Source of the DNA: a virus
Reading direction: 5' to 3' (one strand)
IMG/VR virus record: IMGVR_UViG_3300005541_000023
Location: 1 to 23,022 of that record
DNA length: 23,022 nucleotides
The notes under the pieces are model-generated. The model was not told the origin of the DNA and did not search any database. It was given only the letters and a program-made list of their open reading frames with translations. The translations under genes and the position numbers were made by a program. Below are positions 5,143-11,929 of the stretch, piece after piece. Position 1 is the stretch's first letter; every line of letters starts with the position of its first letter.

Positions 5143-5825
5143 TAGCGGCGGGGAGCCGGGGCTGGGGTTGGAGCGGGGGGGATTGGGACCTGCGGGCCGA
5201 GGACGAAGGTAGTGGCCACGGCAGCAGGAGGCAGAATGTCGAATGTGTCAGTCACAGGGGGGAAGTTGGTCCCATCGGCATGAGTGACTTCCTCTGTGAT
5301 TTGGAACCCAGTGGCGGGCTTGAGGAACTGAAGGAACCCGGTCTGTACTGCATTGGGCACGGATGGCGTGGCATCCGGCACTACCAAGCAGGTAGTCGGG
5401 TCGGGGCTAGTGACCTTGCAGGTGTCTCCTGCTACCGGCGGATCTAGGGTACCGTCTGCCGGGTTTGTCTCTCCGACTACGTAAGGAGCCATGAACCCGA
5501 CGTTGAATTGAGGATTGGCTGCGGCGGCGGCTGTGCCGTGCATGCCCCCTTGTTGAATCGGCATCTTTGTTAGTTCTCCTATCAGTGTTTTTATTGGGAT
5601 TGGAACCTGCTCCCCCAGGGTAAAGGTGGTGGATGTTGCCGGAGGTGGTAGTACTTCCTCCAGAATTAAGGCTAGAGCCTGCCCCTGGACTGCTTGGGTA
5701 TTTTCAATGCGGGCCAGAGCGCTCTCAATCCTAATACAGGATTGTTCTATCTCTTCTACTTCCGTGTTGAGGTTATCATGGTCGGCCCTGACATCCCCGT
5801 GCATCCCACCGATCTTAATCGGCAT
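5142..5825 (-). CDS. Internally duplicated protein, possibly two fused paralogues
   Basis: 227 aa from ATG at 5825 with AAGGAGT upstream. The N-terminal half is MPIKIGGMHGDV, a coiled coil (about residues 14-50) and PPPATSTTFTLGEQVPIP. The second half begins again with MPIQQGGMHGT at residue 88, continues with Pro/Thr-rich sequence, and repeats PPAAVATTFVLGPQVPIP before a PAPTPAPAPRR tail. An excellent AGGAGA stands 10 nt before the internal ATG (5564), so a second 140-aa product is likely. The family is unknown; the coiled coil and beta-rich repeats would fit a fibre or virion accessory protein. Confidence 0.75.
   Translation of the reverse strand: MPIKIGGMHGDVRADHDNLNTEVEEIEQSCIRIESALARIENTQAVQGQALALILEEVLPPPATSTTFTLGEQVPIPIKTLIGELTKMPIQQGGMHGTAAAAANPQFNVGFMAPYVVGETNPADGTLDPPVAGDTCKVTSPDPTTCLVVPDATPSVPNAVQTGFLQFLKPATGFQITEEVTHADGTNFPPVTDTFDILPPAAVATTFVLGPQVPIPPAPTPAPAPRR
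5565..5581 (-). promoter_or_regulatory. Internal ribosome binding site
   Basis: AGGAGAACTAACAAAG directly before the in-frame ATG at 5564 inside the 5142-5825 gene. It would start a 140-aa C-terminal product. Confidence 0.55.
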
Positions 5826-5831
5826 ATTGGG

Positions 5832-6623
5832 TTACTCCTTATCTGAAGCAGTCCCGGCAATACCGGGGGTGTATTCACTATGGAGCCACTGAGACCGGCT
5901 CAAGCTGCGCCTCTGCCTACGGGAGCCGATATGGGGTCGAGACCTCAGTGAATCCTTAGCGTTAGATGATCGGGCTACCACCTGCTGCCATCCAGCAGAT
6001 AGATTAGCCAAATCTAGGACCCCAATGTATCCTCCAGAGGCTAGGGAGAATGGGGATGGTAGGGAAGTCTTAAAGGCGTAGGGGCCGGGGGCGAAGGATT
6101 GGAACCAAGATGGGAGTACAAAATCACTCACTAGGACAGTGGTTCCCTCTCCTTGGAATTCCTTGGGGACTGTGATCGGATATGCAAGAGCGTCGGCCTC
6201 GACTGCATCGCACACCTCATAGGCGTAGAACTTGGAGGGATTCCCACTGGCATCATCAAACTCTGCGGTGAGGTTGATGTCAGGGTCCCCCAACATCTCT
6301 AGGAGTTCGTGCCCTACAGTCACACTGAACGTGCCCCCGTCCGCGATGGTAGTGGATACGAATGCTTTACCAAGGGGCTGCCCTGTGGGTGTGACGTCAT
6401 GGTAGCCTAGGGCACCTGCCACATCTGAGTTGTCGAATATCCCTAATACCCAGTGGTCGCTCGGGGGATTAGGGTCTGTGGTCTTACTGTGGAATAACTG
6501 GGCGAAGGACCCCCATGCCTTGAACCAGTCTCCACTCACCTGAAGCTGGAGCGCGTTTGTCAAAGCAGGGAGGTCTGAGTCTTTAAACTGAGTCGAGCGG
6601 TTGACGATGGAAATCTTTGTCAT
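5832..6623 (-). CDS. HExxE metallopeptidase-like protein
   Basis: 263 aa, ATG at 6623 with AGAGG upstream. Residues 101-115 read VTVGHELLEMLGDPD, and YAYEVCDAVE and VSDFVLPSWF follow. I remember this combination (HELLEML..DP, EVCDxxE, VSDFxxPxWF) from a group of uncharacterised phage and bacterial proteins. HE-x-x-E resembles a zinc-peptidase helix, but the second residue is Glu rather than the usual His, so catalysis is uncertain. The last 50 residues are Arg/Ser-rich and look like an added tail. It lies between the muramidase and the duplicated protein and may be virion-associated. Confidence 0.7.
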   Translation of the reverse strand: MTKISIVNRSTQFKDSDLPALTNALQLQVSGDWFKAWGSFAQLFHSKTTDPNPPSDHWVLGIFDNSDVAGALGYHDVTPTGQPLGKAFVSTTIADGGTFSVTVGHELLEMLGDPDINLTAEFDDASGNPSKFYAYEVCDAVEADALAYPITVPKEFQGEGTTVLVSDFVLPSWFQSFAPGPYAFKTSLPSPFSLASGGYIGVLDLANLSAGWQQVVARSSNAKDSLRSRPHIGSRRQRRSLSRSQWLHSEYTPGIAGTASDKE

Positions 6624-6660
6624 TACATCCTCTAGTATAAGGCATTCGACGCCCTTTAGA

Positions 6661-6674
6661 TGTAATGATTACAC
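6661..6674. promoter_or_regulatory. Palindrome copy 6
   Basis: TGTAATGATTACAC; the arms are complete except that the outermost left G is A at 6660. It lies in the gap between two - strand genes, about 38 bp before the start of 5832-6623. Confidence 0.65.
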
Positions 6675-6683
6675 TGATTACAG

Positions 6684-7241
6684 TTAGGTTAGGGGCTGGC
6701 GGGCCTGCTGGATGGAGGATACTACCTCAGGCATACTTGCAATCGAGAGGATTGTGTTGGCGTAGTTTGGGTCAGTAGAGTACTTAGTGGAGATTGCCTT
6801 GATGAGGTTATACAGGTTGCCGTCCTTCTTATACTGATCCAGTTCTGGGCCATAGGATTGGATTAACTCCGCTCTCTTGCTGAAGCAGTCGGCTAGGGTC
6901 TTGAATGTGGCAAAGAGGTCTTGGATCTTATACCGCATCCGACCATTGAGATCCGCGCCTGAGGCAGAGTCCACTTCACACATTCTGTCGGGGTGGGCCT
7001 TACGAAAGGCCATGGCCTGCTCAGTAGTGAACCACTCGTGGGTAGTGAGTAGCTGACTCCCATAACAGCCGGGGTAGGTTTTGATCCCGAAGCAGTTGCA
7101 GTTAGGGGAGTTGGCTCCCCACCCAGACTCTATGGCCCACTGAGCTACAGTCAGTTCGGCTGGGACCCCGGTGGACTTCTCGGAGGATACGGCCTCTTGG
7201 GAGGCAGTATACAGGTTGGATAGCTGAGTGGGAGATAGCAT
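6684..7241 (-). CDS. Muramidase/glucosaminidase endolysin
   Basis: 185 aa. The motif PAELTVAQWAIESGWG with catalytic-type Glu at residue 38, followed by NCNCFGIK, is typical of the FlgJ-like N-acetylglucosaminidase (GH73) fold. In that family it hydrolyses the peptidoglycan glycan chain. Downstream FATFKTLADCFSKRAELI matches the substrate-groove helix often seen in these enzymes. There is no signal peptide, so release would need a holin or the protein may ride in the virion. The ATG follows a palindrome by 1 nt and has no SD sequence. Cysteine content (NCNCFG) is unusual for a cytoplasmic enzyme. Confidence 0.85.
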   Translation of the reverse strand: MLSPTQLSNLYTASQEAVSSEKSTGVPAELTVAQWAIESGWGANSPNCNCFGIKTYPGCYGSQLLTTHEWFTTEQAMAFRKAHPDRMCEVDSASGADLNGRMRYKIQDLFATFKTLADCFSKRAELIQSYGPELDQYKKDGNLYNLIKAISTKYSTDPNYANTILSIASMPEVVSSIQQARQPLT

Positions 7242-7242
7242 A

Positions 7243-7257
7243 GTGTAATGATTACAC
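7243..7257. promoter_or_regulatory. Palindrome copy 7, at the muramidase start
   Basis: GTGTAATGATTACAC. It ends one base before the muramidase ATG (- strand) and overlaps the TAG stop of the upstream gene by one base. No SD sequence is present. Confidence 0.8.
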
Positions 7258-7808
7258 TACTTATTGAGGGAGTCTAGGGCCTTGACTCTGGCATCTACTA
7301 TCTTCTGAGGATCAACCGGGGTGAATGCTTGGACTGACGGGGGATTAGACATGGACCTGCCCCATCCTATAGTGTAAGAAGTGTAAGAGGCCCCAGCAGG
7401 ATTCTTGAGAAGGACGGCTCCGAACTCAATAGTCCACACCCTACTCTTGCCGAGTTGCCACACTGCTAGAGCACCACTGCTGAAAGATCCACCTATGGAT
7501 ATAGCACTAGTGGAGGCCCCTGCTGTGGCTAGCCCTAGGACCATGACTGGCCCGAACTGGCGTAGGGGAGTGGCTATCCCAGTTCTAAAGTTAGACTGGG
7601 AGACGTAAGGCTGAGTCTTAGGAGTCGTGAAGTCCAAAGTAGTATAGCTGTATAGCTGGGACTTCTGGCTAATAAGGGTGGCGTACCCGGTCCATCCATT
7701 AAACTTGGGACTGCTTTGGGACCCGTAGGTTGCTCCCTCACCAATCCAATCAGTCGGGAGTTGGGCATATAATAAGGACAGGGGGAAGAATAAGAGAAAG
7801 AGTTTCAT
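7257..7808 (-). CDS. Exported protein of unknown function
   Basis: 183 aa. MKLFLLFFPLSLLYAQ is a Sec signal peptide with likely cleavage after YAQ or YA. The mature part is rich in Ser, Thr, Gly and aromatic residues arranged like alternating beta-strands (LYSYTTLDFTT, MVLGLATAGASTSAISIGGSF, YTIGWGRSM), which would fit an outer-membrane or periplasmic beta protein. No Cys follows the signal, so it is not a lipoprotein. The start has no SD sequence (preceded by TAAATTACTGAA). Function unknown; superinfection exclusion, lysis or envelope modification are possibilities. Confidence 0.7.
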   Translation of the reverse strand: MKLFLLFFPLSLLYAQLPTDWIGEGATYGSQSSPKFNGWTGYATLISQKSQLYSYTTLDFTTPKTQPYVSQSNFRTGIATPLRQFGPVMVLGLATAGASTSAISIGGSFSSGALAVWQLGKSRVWTIEFGAVLLKNPAGASYTSYTIGWGRSMSNPPSVQAFTPVDPQKIVDARVKALDSLNK

Positions 7809-7839
7809 TTCAGTAATTTAGCCAAAAGCTGTATCCTTA

Positions 7840-8004
7840 TTATATGTATACCTTAAAGACCTTCAAAAGGCTGCGGCGGTAGTCGTCTATTTTGTCATCC
7901 GTGTCCAAGGCGTCCTGGGCTTCCTGCTGGGATTCATAGCCGAATCCGTTATTGGCTAGGTCCTCAGCCTCAGCCCAGTTTTTGGCAATCTCGTAGACAA
8001 CCAT
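7840..8004 (-). CDS. Small hypothetical protein, 54 aa
   Basis: ATG at 8004 follows a palindrome by 1 nt. The frame encodes MVVYEIAKNWAEAEDLANNG, then ESQQEAQDALDTDD and ends LLKVFKVYI. It is acidic, helical and soluble-looking, with two tandem stop codons. No SD sequence. Its start signal matches that of the muramidase and of 8015-8836, which argues that it is real. Family not recognised. Confidence 0.7.
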   Translation of the reverse strand: MVVYEIAKNWAEAEDLANNGFGYESQQEAQDALDTDDKIDDYRRSLLKVFKVYI

Positions 8005-8005
8005 A

Positions 8006-8020
8006 GTGTAATAATTACAC
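8006..8020. promoter_or_regulatory. Palindrome copy 8, overlapping a stop codon
   Basis: GTGTAATAATTACAC, the only copy with A/T in the centre. The TAA stop of the 8015-8836 gene lies inside it and the next ATG (8004) follows 1 nt after it. Confidence 0.75.
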
Positions 8021-8836
8021 CTTTGCTGATGGATCTAGCATAGCTGAGATGGAGCCGCCAGTAGGGTCAGAGCAGTCAGCGTGACTGACGTACTCTTCGG
8101 ACTTAAGCCATTTAGGGCCAGTACTATTCCAAGACGTGGACATTGGGGAGTACCCCCACTTGAACCCTTTACCACACTTGCAGCATTTGGAGAAGGCCCA
8201 CCTCTTGAACGTCTGGGCTGGATGGATCTGGAGTTCCCAGTGCCAGAAATGCCATCTGGGATGCTCCCACCAGTAACGCTGCTCTCTAAGGATATAGCCC
8301 ATAATGGCCCCAAAGAATGAGGCGGCGTTCTGCTCTCTGAAGTATTCATCCTCCTTCTCAGTATTGAGTTCTCCGTCCCTGTACGAGTTCGAGTGCCACC
8401 CACTCTTAAAGGCTAGGGATGACCTGAAATTGTCGATGGGGTTGTGGATCATGATGGACGCCCAAGTGGTGGCATCCTCCAGAGTCACTTTACTCCTCAG
8501 GCATTTTCTGTTTTTCATGCAGCGGGCTACTAGGAGGAATGCACCCCTGACGTAGGACTCGCATTCTACTGGGTTACTATTAGTTTTGGCTGACAGGGAC
8601 AAGAACCAGGGATCTCTAGCTTCATCTCCAGATAGAGATTTGACTATTTCTCTCTGGGTGTCCGTGAATGGGGGAGTAAACCATCCACAGGAGTCGTCAC
8701 TGCCCCTTTTTTCTGGGTCCTTATGCCAGATGGTGATTAGGGGGACCCAGTATCTCCAAGGCTTACCGCCTACGGTAAACTGCTGGGTCTTATATCGCCA
8801 TGGGATCACAAAGGCTTGGGTGTGTGGGTCATGCAT
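8015..8836 (-). CDS. Conserved phage protein with a zinc-knuckle-like motif
   Basis: 273 aa, ATG at 8836 directly after a palindrome. Contains YWWEHPRWHFWHWELQIHPAQ followed by CCKCGKGFKWGYSPMSTSW and a late HADC. This Trp/His-rich block and CxxC pair recall unannotated proteins of other environmental phages; the Cys and His residues probably bind zinc. The N-terminal half (WRYKTQQFTVGG, WFTPPFTDTQREIV) has no motif I recognise. It is the first gene of the - strand block and is divergent from 8897-9361. Function unknown. Confidence 0.75.
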   Translation of the reverse strand: MHDPHTQAFVIPWRYKTQQFTVGGKPWRYWVPLITIWHKDPEKRGSDDSCGWFTPPFTDTQREIVKSLSGDEARDPWFLSLSAKTNSNPVECESYVRGAFLLVARCMKNRKCLRSKVTLEDATTWASIMIHNPIDNFRSSLAFKSGWHSNSYRDGELNTEKEDEYFREQNAASFFGAIMGYILREQRYWWEHPRWHFWHWELQIHPAQTFKRWAFSKCCKCGKGFKWGYSPMSTSWNSTGPKWLKSEEYVSHADCSDPTGGSISAMLDPSAKV

Positions 8837-8837
8837 A

Positions 8838-8852
8838 ATGTAATGATTACAC
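8838..8852. promoter_or_regulatory. Palindrome copy 9, in the divergent gap
   Basis: ATGTAATGATTACAC; one arm base differs from the consensus. It lies 1 nt upstream of the - strand ATG at 8836 and 45 bp upstream of the + strand ATG at 8897. Confidence 0.7.
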
Positions 8853-8861
8853 TAATCCGCC

Positions 8862-8890
8862 TTGTGTTTCCAGTCCCTATCCTATATATA
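8862..8890 (+). promoter_or_regulatory. Possible leaderless promoter
   Basis: TTGTGT (8862-8867), 17-bp spacer, TATATA (8885-8890). The start codon at 8897 is 6 nt after the -10 box, so the transcript could begin at or near the ATG. That fits the absence of an SD sequence. Confidence 0.4.
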
Positions 8891-8896
8891 TGATAT

Positions 8897-9361
8897 ATGA
8901 CTGACTCACCCGAGAATGGAATATACGTAGACCGCCAAACCTTTGGTGGTGGACAGATGCTTGTCCCAATCGGCCTCCTGCCAATGTACTGGGCAAACTG
9001 GCCTCGTGGGGAGAATGTATTCTCCACCCAAGATGAAGCGGACGCCTTCCTAGTGCGGGTTAATGCCGCACTTGCAGCCCAGCCGGGACTTGGGACTCCG
9101 ACTGCCACCCTTGTTGATCTGACTGGGGCTGGGGAGAATGCTGCGATCCTGATACCGGATTCATCCCTCTATCGGATCTTTGCTATCGCAGTCTCTCTGA
9201 CCACCGGGGGGAAAGCCTATACCTCACAGGACTACGTGGGGTCTCTGCTTGATAGGGAGCTAGTCCCTGCTGATGGCTCTGGTGATGCGTGGCCCAAACC
9301 TGCTAGTGTCAAGCTCCAGTGGAGCGTGTCCGAGCAGGGATTAGTCTGGGCTGCCGCCTAG
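8897..9361 (+). CDS. Hypothetical protein, 154 aa
   Basis: First gene of the long + strand block. Starts MTDSPENGIYVDRQTFGGG and contains FSTQDEADAFLVRVNAALAAQ and LLDRELVPADGSGDAW. Mostly alpha/beta soluble sequence without a catalytic motif. No SD sequence precedes the ATG; a TATATATATG box is close. A weak TGCAGG/CCTGCA hairpin follows the stop (9382-9398). Family not recognised. Confidence 0.7.
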   Translation: MTDSPENGIYVDRQTFGGGQMLVPIGLLPMYWANWPRGENVFSTQDEADAFLVRVNAALAAQPGLGTPTATLVDLTGAGENAAILIPDSSLYRIFAIAVSLTTGGKAYTSQDYVGSLLDRELVPADGSGDAWPKPASVKLQWSVSEQGLVWAAA

Positions 9362-9440
9362 GATTCTGGGGGCGAATGGTGTGCAGGGAGATCCTGCAAC
9401 AGGGTGGACACTTCCCGGCATGAAACAAAGCCCAGCGGCA

Positions 9441-9455
9441 GTGTAATGATTACAC
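9441..9455. promoter_or_regulatory. Palindrome copy 10
   Basis: GTGTAATGATTACAC, perfect, ending 1 nt before the ATG at 9457. Confidence 0.8.
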
Positions 9456-9456
9456 T

Positions 9457-9693
9457 ATGCTGACTGTCATAATCAGACTCAATCGGGATCTTAGCCCTCG
9501 CCTCATTGATGAGTTACTAGGGCATGAGAGGGCTAGGCATCTCTATAAGAAGGGTCCTGAGTTTGCCTTGGACTGCCGGGATAGGGAAGAGGCGGACCTG
9601 GTGATGGTGGATGTGAACAACCAAGTAGGGATGCACGCCTTAATTATACAGACCCCTAATCATAGTCACATGGATATCCCTCCCGCTGCATAG
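9457..9693 (+). CDS. Hypothetical protein, 78 aa
   Basis: ATG at 9457 comes 1 nt after a palindrome, with no SD sequence. Starts MLTVIIRLNRDLSPRLIDEL and contains LLGHERARHLYKKGPEF and EEADLVMVDVNNQVG. A compact alpha/beta protein by appearance. It lies 17 bp before the phosphatase gene, probably in the same transcript. Family not recognised. Confidence 0.65.
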   Translation: MLTVIIRLNRDLSPRLIDELLGHERARHLYKKGPEFALDCRDREEADLVMVDVNNQVGMHALIIQTPNHSHMDIPPAA

Positions 9694-9710
9694 CACATAA
9701 TTAGGATACG

Positions 9711-10475
9711 ATGCCTCAGGATCTCATCCGTGGAATGGCTGACTTGTCATCAACGCCCATCGGGATTGCTCAGGCTGAGCATCTAGGTGCCCGCATCGCA
9801 CATAAAGGTGGGATAGACAGCGTGATGGCCGGTCCCCTTATAAGGACTCGGCAACTGGCGGCTGCCATCCTTCGCCATAATCCTCGTGCCCAAATGGCTG
9901 GTGTGACTAAGGGACTGCTGCCTTGGGCGTCTGGGGAGTTTGAGGGTGCCCCGATAGACGTAGTGCATGGGGAGATGGCTCACTACATCCGCAACCCCCA
10001 TATCCCCTTTCCCGGTGTGTCCCCCTATTCTGGAATACCCGGTGAGTCCTTAGATCAGTTCTGGAAGGGCAGGCTAGCCCCTCATGTATATAAGAGGTAT
10101 GCCAGTCTTAGGCCGGGTGAGAAGGCACTGGACGCCACTCACTATAGGGACATCCGCACTGTTAGGGCACACATCCTAGCCGGAGCTAAACCTGATCTCT
10201 CCATTGATAAGGATGCTTTGATCCAGAAGGACCACACGGAGCCAGGGTCCTTGTTCAAGATCACATTGGGTCCCAATCCTGACTTCCAGCATATCAACCT
10301 TAATGAGGATACTCCGCTTGAGCCAGGATACTACATGGCTCGTCATGGAGCCACGCAGTGGTCAAAAGAGAACACGACTGGGGAGGGGTTGGATAATCTG
10401 AGGCAGAATCCCCATGGGAATCACATCCTTCGAGGACTGGGGCTAGGACTTGGGAGGGGAATCCGTGGCATTTGA
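9711..10475 (+). CDS. Histidine-phosphatase superfamily protein with permuted order
   Basis: 254 aa, ATG at 9711 with AGGA upstream. It has the hallmarks of the phosphoglycerate-mutase-like histidine phosphatases, but in an unusual order. The N-terminus begins where the family normally has its second block (DLIRGMADLSSTPIGIAQAE), then AGPLIRTRQLAAAI (second Arg pocket), GEFEG (acid residue, E76) and ATHYRDIR (second catalytic His, H144). The nucleophile motif RHGATQW (R211-H212) is at the C-terminus instead of the N-terminus. All expected active-site residues are present. This suggests a circular permutation and probably an active phosphomonoesterase; the substrate is unknown. It overlaps the next gene by 11 bp. 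Confidence 0.7.
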   Translation: MPQDLIRGMADLSSTPIGIAQAEHLGARIAHKGGIDSVMAGPLIRTRQLAAAILRHNPRAQMAGVTKGLLPWASGEFEGAPIDVVHGEMAHYIRNPHIPFPGVSPYSGIPGESLDQFWKGRLAPHVYKRYASLRPGEKALDATHYRDIRTVRAHILAGAKPDLSIDKDALIQKDHTEPGSLFKITLGPNPDFQHINLNEDTPLEPGYYMARHGATQWSKENTTGEGLDNLRQNPHGNHILRGLGLGLGRGIRGI

Positions 10476-10869
10476 GAGAGAGTCCCGTGTAGATCGTAAG
10501 CTGAGGCTCAATCGGATTCAGGGCCATGGGTTCTATGCTCCAACCTTGGATGAACGTATGGCCCCCAAGACTTTGCAGATTCCAGAAGGACACTTTGGTG
10601 TAATCATTACATATCCCAAGGGAGAGAGGGTGGTCATGACTCCTGGGACTTATGATATTCATGGATTCAGCCAACTGTTGGGGGTGAAACCTATGCAGTC
10701 AGATGAACGTATTACTCCTCAGATGCTACAGGAGATGCTGACATTTACTACCCGGCTGAAGCCTGCTGCTGGCAGTGATGAGGAAAGACTGACTGCCATG
10801 GTCACTCACATGGCTGGTGAGATAGAGCAACTCTGGAGTGATAAAGACTCCCAGACCAAGGAGAAGTAA
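10465..10869 (+). CDS. Hypothetical protein, 134 aa
   Basis: Best start is GTG at 10465, with GGGAGGGG 5 nt upstream, overlapping the previous gene by 11 bp. Includes KTLQIPEGHFGVIITYPKGE and a helical C-terminus ending LWSDKDSQTKEK. No catalytic motif; perhaps a small structural or regulatory protein. A palindrome copy lies inside the coding sequence and encodes GVIIT. It is followed immediately by the 59-aa gene. Confidence 0.65.
   Translation: MAFERESRVDRKLRLNRIQGHGFYAPTLDERMAPKTLQIPEGHFGVIITYPKGERVVMTPGTYDIHGFSQLLGVKPMQSDERITPQMLQEMLTFTTRLKPAAGSDEERLTAMVTHMAGEIEQLWSDKDSQTKEK
10598..10612. promoter_or_regulatory. Palindrome copy 11, inside a coding sequence
   Basis: GTGTAATCATTACAT (last base differs), well inside 10465-10869 and far from any start codon. 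Confidence 0.6.
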
Positions 10870-10871
10870 CT

Positions 10872-11051
10872 ATGGCTGAGAAGTGGATTCAGAAGGCTGT
10901 CCCTGAAAGCCACAAGGGACTGCTTCACAAGAACCTTGGCATTCCTCAGGGGCAGAAGATACCCCGAGACACTTTGGAGGAGGCAGCTAAGAAACCCGGA
11001 AAGATCGGGCAGAGGGCTAGATTTGCCTTGACTCTCAGAAAGATGTCTTGA
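10872..11051 (+). CDS. Small conserved phage protein, 59 aa
   Basis: ATG at 10872, AGGAG 10 nt upstream, 2 bp after the previous stop. MAEKWIQKAVPESHKGLLHK followed by NLGIPQGQKIPRD and ending RARFALTLRKMS. The pattern W-I-Q-K-A...LH..LG.P.G.KIP...A..tL is, from memory, widespread in unannotated small phage proteins. Basic, probably helical; function unknown. Confidence 0.8.
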   Translation: MAEKWIQKAVPESHKGLLHKNLGIPQGQKIPRDTLEEAAKKPGKIGQRARFALTLRKMS

Positions 11052-11122
11052 AGGTTAACTTCATAGTTGCCATAATCTTACTTGCCCTTACAGTCTGGAT
11101 TCTTCTGGCTAGGAGGAAGTAG
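11048..11122 (+). CDS. Possible 24-aa membrane peptide
   Basis: TTG at 11048 overlaps the previous stop and opens LKVNFIVAIILLALTVWILL followed by ARRK and TAG. The hydrophobic span with a positively charged end is typical of tiny membrane peptides. It fills the gap exactly up to the SD of the next gene. The rare start codon and small size make it uncertain. Confidence 0.35.
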   Translation: MKVNFIVAIILLALTVWILLARRK

Positions 11123-11124
11123 GT

Positions 11125-11301
11125 ATGCCCGATAGTAGGGCGCAGGTACGCCTTGCACACGCTGTAGTTGAGGGTGGTGCTAAGTCTAGTATGCCTATCA
11201 GTGCCGCTAAGGAAATCCTCCGTAAGATGCACGGCAGGCATATGAGTTCCCTCCCAGAGAAGGTCTCGGATAAGCAGAAGACCCTAAGGAAAATGAGGTA
11301 G
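11125..11301 (+). CDS. Small conserved phage protein, 58 aa
   Basis: ATG at 11125 with AGGAGG 8 nt upstream. MPDSRAQVRLAHAVVEGGAK, then MPISAAKEILRKMHGRHMSSL, ending KTLRKMR. Very basic and helical; similar small proteins with HGR/GRDRSxLP segments are, from memory, common in phages next to the gene above. Possibly nucleic-acid binding; function unknown. Confidence 0.75.
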   Translation: MPDSRAQVRLAHAVVEGGAKSSMPISAAKEILRKMHGRHMSSLPEKVSDKQKTLRKMR

Positions 11302-11303
11302 AT

Positions 11304-11558
11304 GTGCTCATGCCGGATACTTGGATCACCCATATTGGCCTAGTAGCGGGTGGGGCTACCGCCTTAGGGATCGTGGCTCATGCCGTCAACACATTCCCAA
11401 CTCCTAACAACCCTTATGGGGCTTGGCTGCTGGGCGTCATCCAGTTTGCTGTTGGTCAGAGAATAGCCTCCAGGAACACCTTTAATGGGATGCAGACAGG
11501 CACTTTTGCTGTGGATACTAGGCCGGAGTCTGTTGACGGGTCCCCCACTAAGGTGTAA
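11304..11558 (+). CDS. Small membrane protein, holin-like
   Basis: 84 aa with GTG at 11304 (GAGG 5-6 nt upstream) or 82 aa from ATG at 11310. Segment WITHIGLVAGGATALGIVAH and segment YGAWLLGVIQFAVGQ give one or two membrane spans, followed by a soluble C-terminus. Small membrane proteins in this position of a phage often form lysis pores, but no holin family is recognised. Its stop codon lies within palindrome copy 12. Confidence 0.65.
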   Translation: MLMPDTWITHIGLVAGGATALGIVAHAVNTFPTPNNPYGAWLLGVIQFAVGQRIASRNTFNGMQTGTFAVDTRPESVDGSPTKV

Positions 11559-11567
11559 TCATTGCAC
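11553..11567. promoter_or_regulatory. Palindrome copy 12 (imperfect)
   Basis: GTGTAATCATTGCAC; one base of the right arm differs. It overlaps the TAA stop of the preceding gene and lies 18 bp before the next ATG. Confidence 0.65.
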
Positions 11568-11585
11568 CAAGACCCACCAATTTTT

Positions 11586-11879
11586 ATGACCGATGTGGCT
11601 CTCATAGCGATGCTGGCGGCAGTCCCAGGAACCTTGGCTGCACTTACTGGACTTTTGCAGGTGGGACTTTCGGTATACCACGATATAAAATCTGAAAGGC
11701 GTAGTGAGCGCCTGAATGATAATTTGAAGGAGACTAAGGATACTGTGACTGATCTGAAGGTGCAAACAAATGATCGTATGGATCAGCTATTGGAGTCTAA
11801 GGGCAGAGAGAAGTTCCAAGAGGGTGGGGATGCAGCACGGGCGGATCAGGCTCGGTTGGATCATGGAGTAGTAGAGTGA
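11586..11879 (+). CDS. Small membrane-anchored coiled-coil protein
   Basis: 97 aa from ATG at 11586; a TTG at 11562 would extend it through the palindrome and is less likely. An N-terminal hydrophobic stretch (VALIAMLAAVPGTLAALTG) is followed by a charged coiled coil, with LKVQTNDRMDQLLESKGREK near residues 64-83. This layout, membrane span plus NxxMDxLLExK helix, resembles small phage membrane proteins often called holin-like. Role in lysis is inferred from context only. Confidence 0.65.
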   Translation: MTDVALIAMLAAVPGTLAALTGLLQVGLSVYHDIKSERRSERLNDNLKETKDTVTDLKVQTNDRMDQLLESKGREKFQEGGDAARADQARLDHGVVE

Positions 11880-11929
11880 TCCCACTCTGGAGGATAAGAT
11901 TGGACGGATAGTAGTGCCTAGGAGAGACA

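Noticed and set aside
9374-9421. 15-codon ORF MVCREILQQGGHFPA
   Set aside because: No SD, too short and overlapping a possible hairpin.
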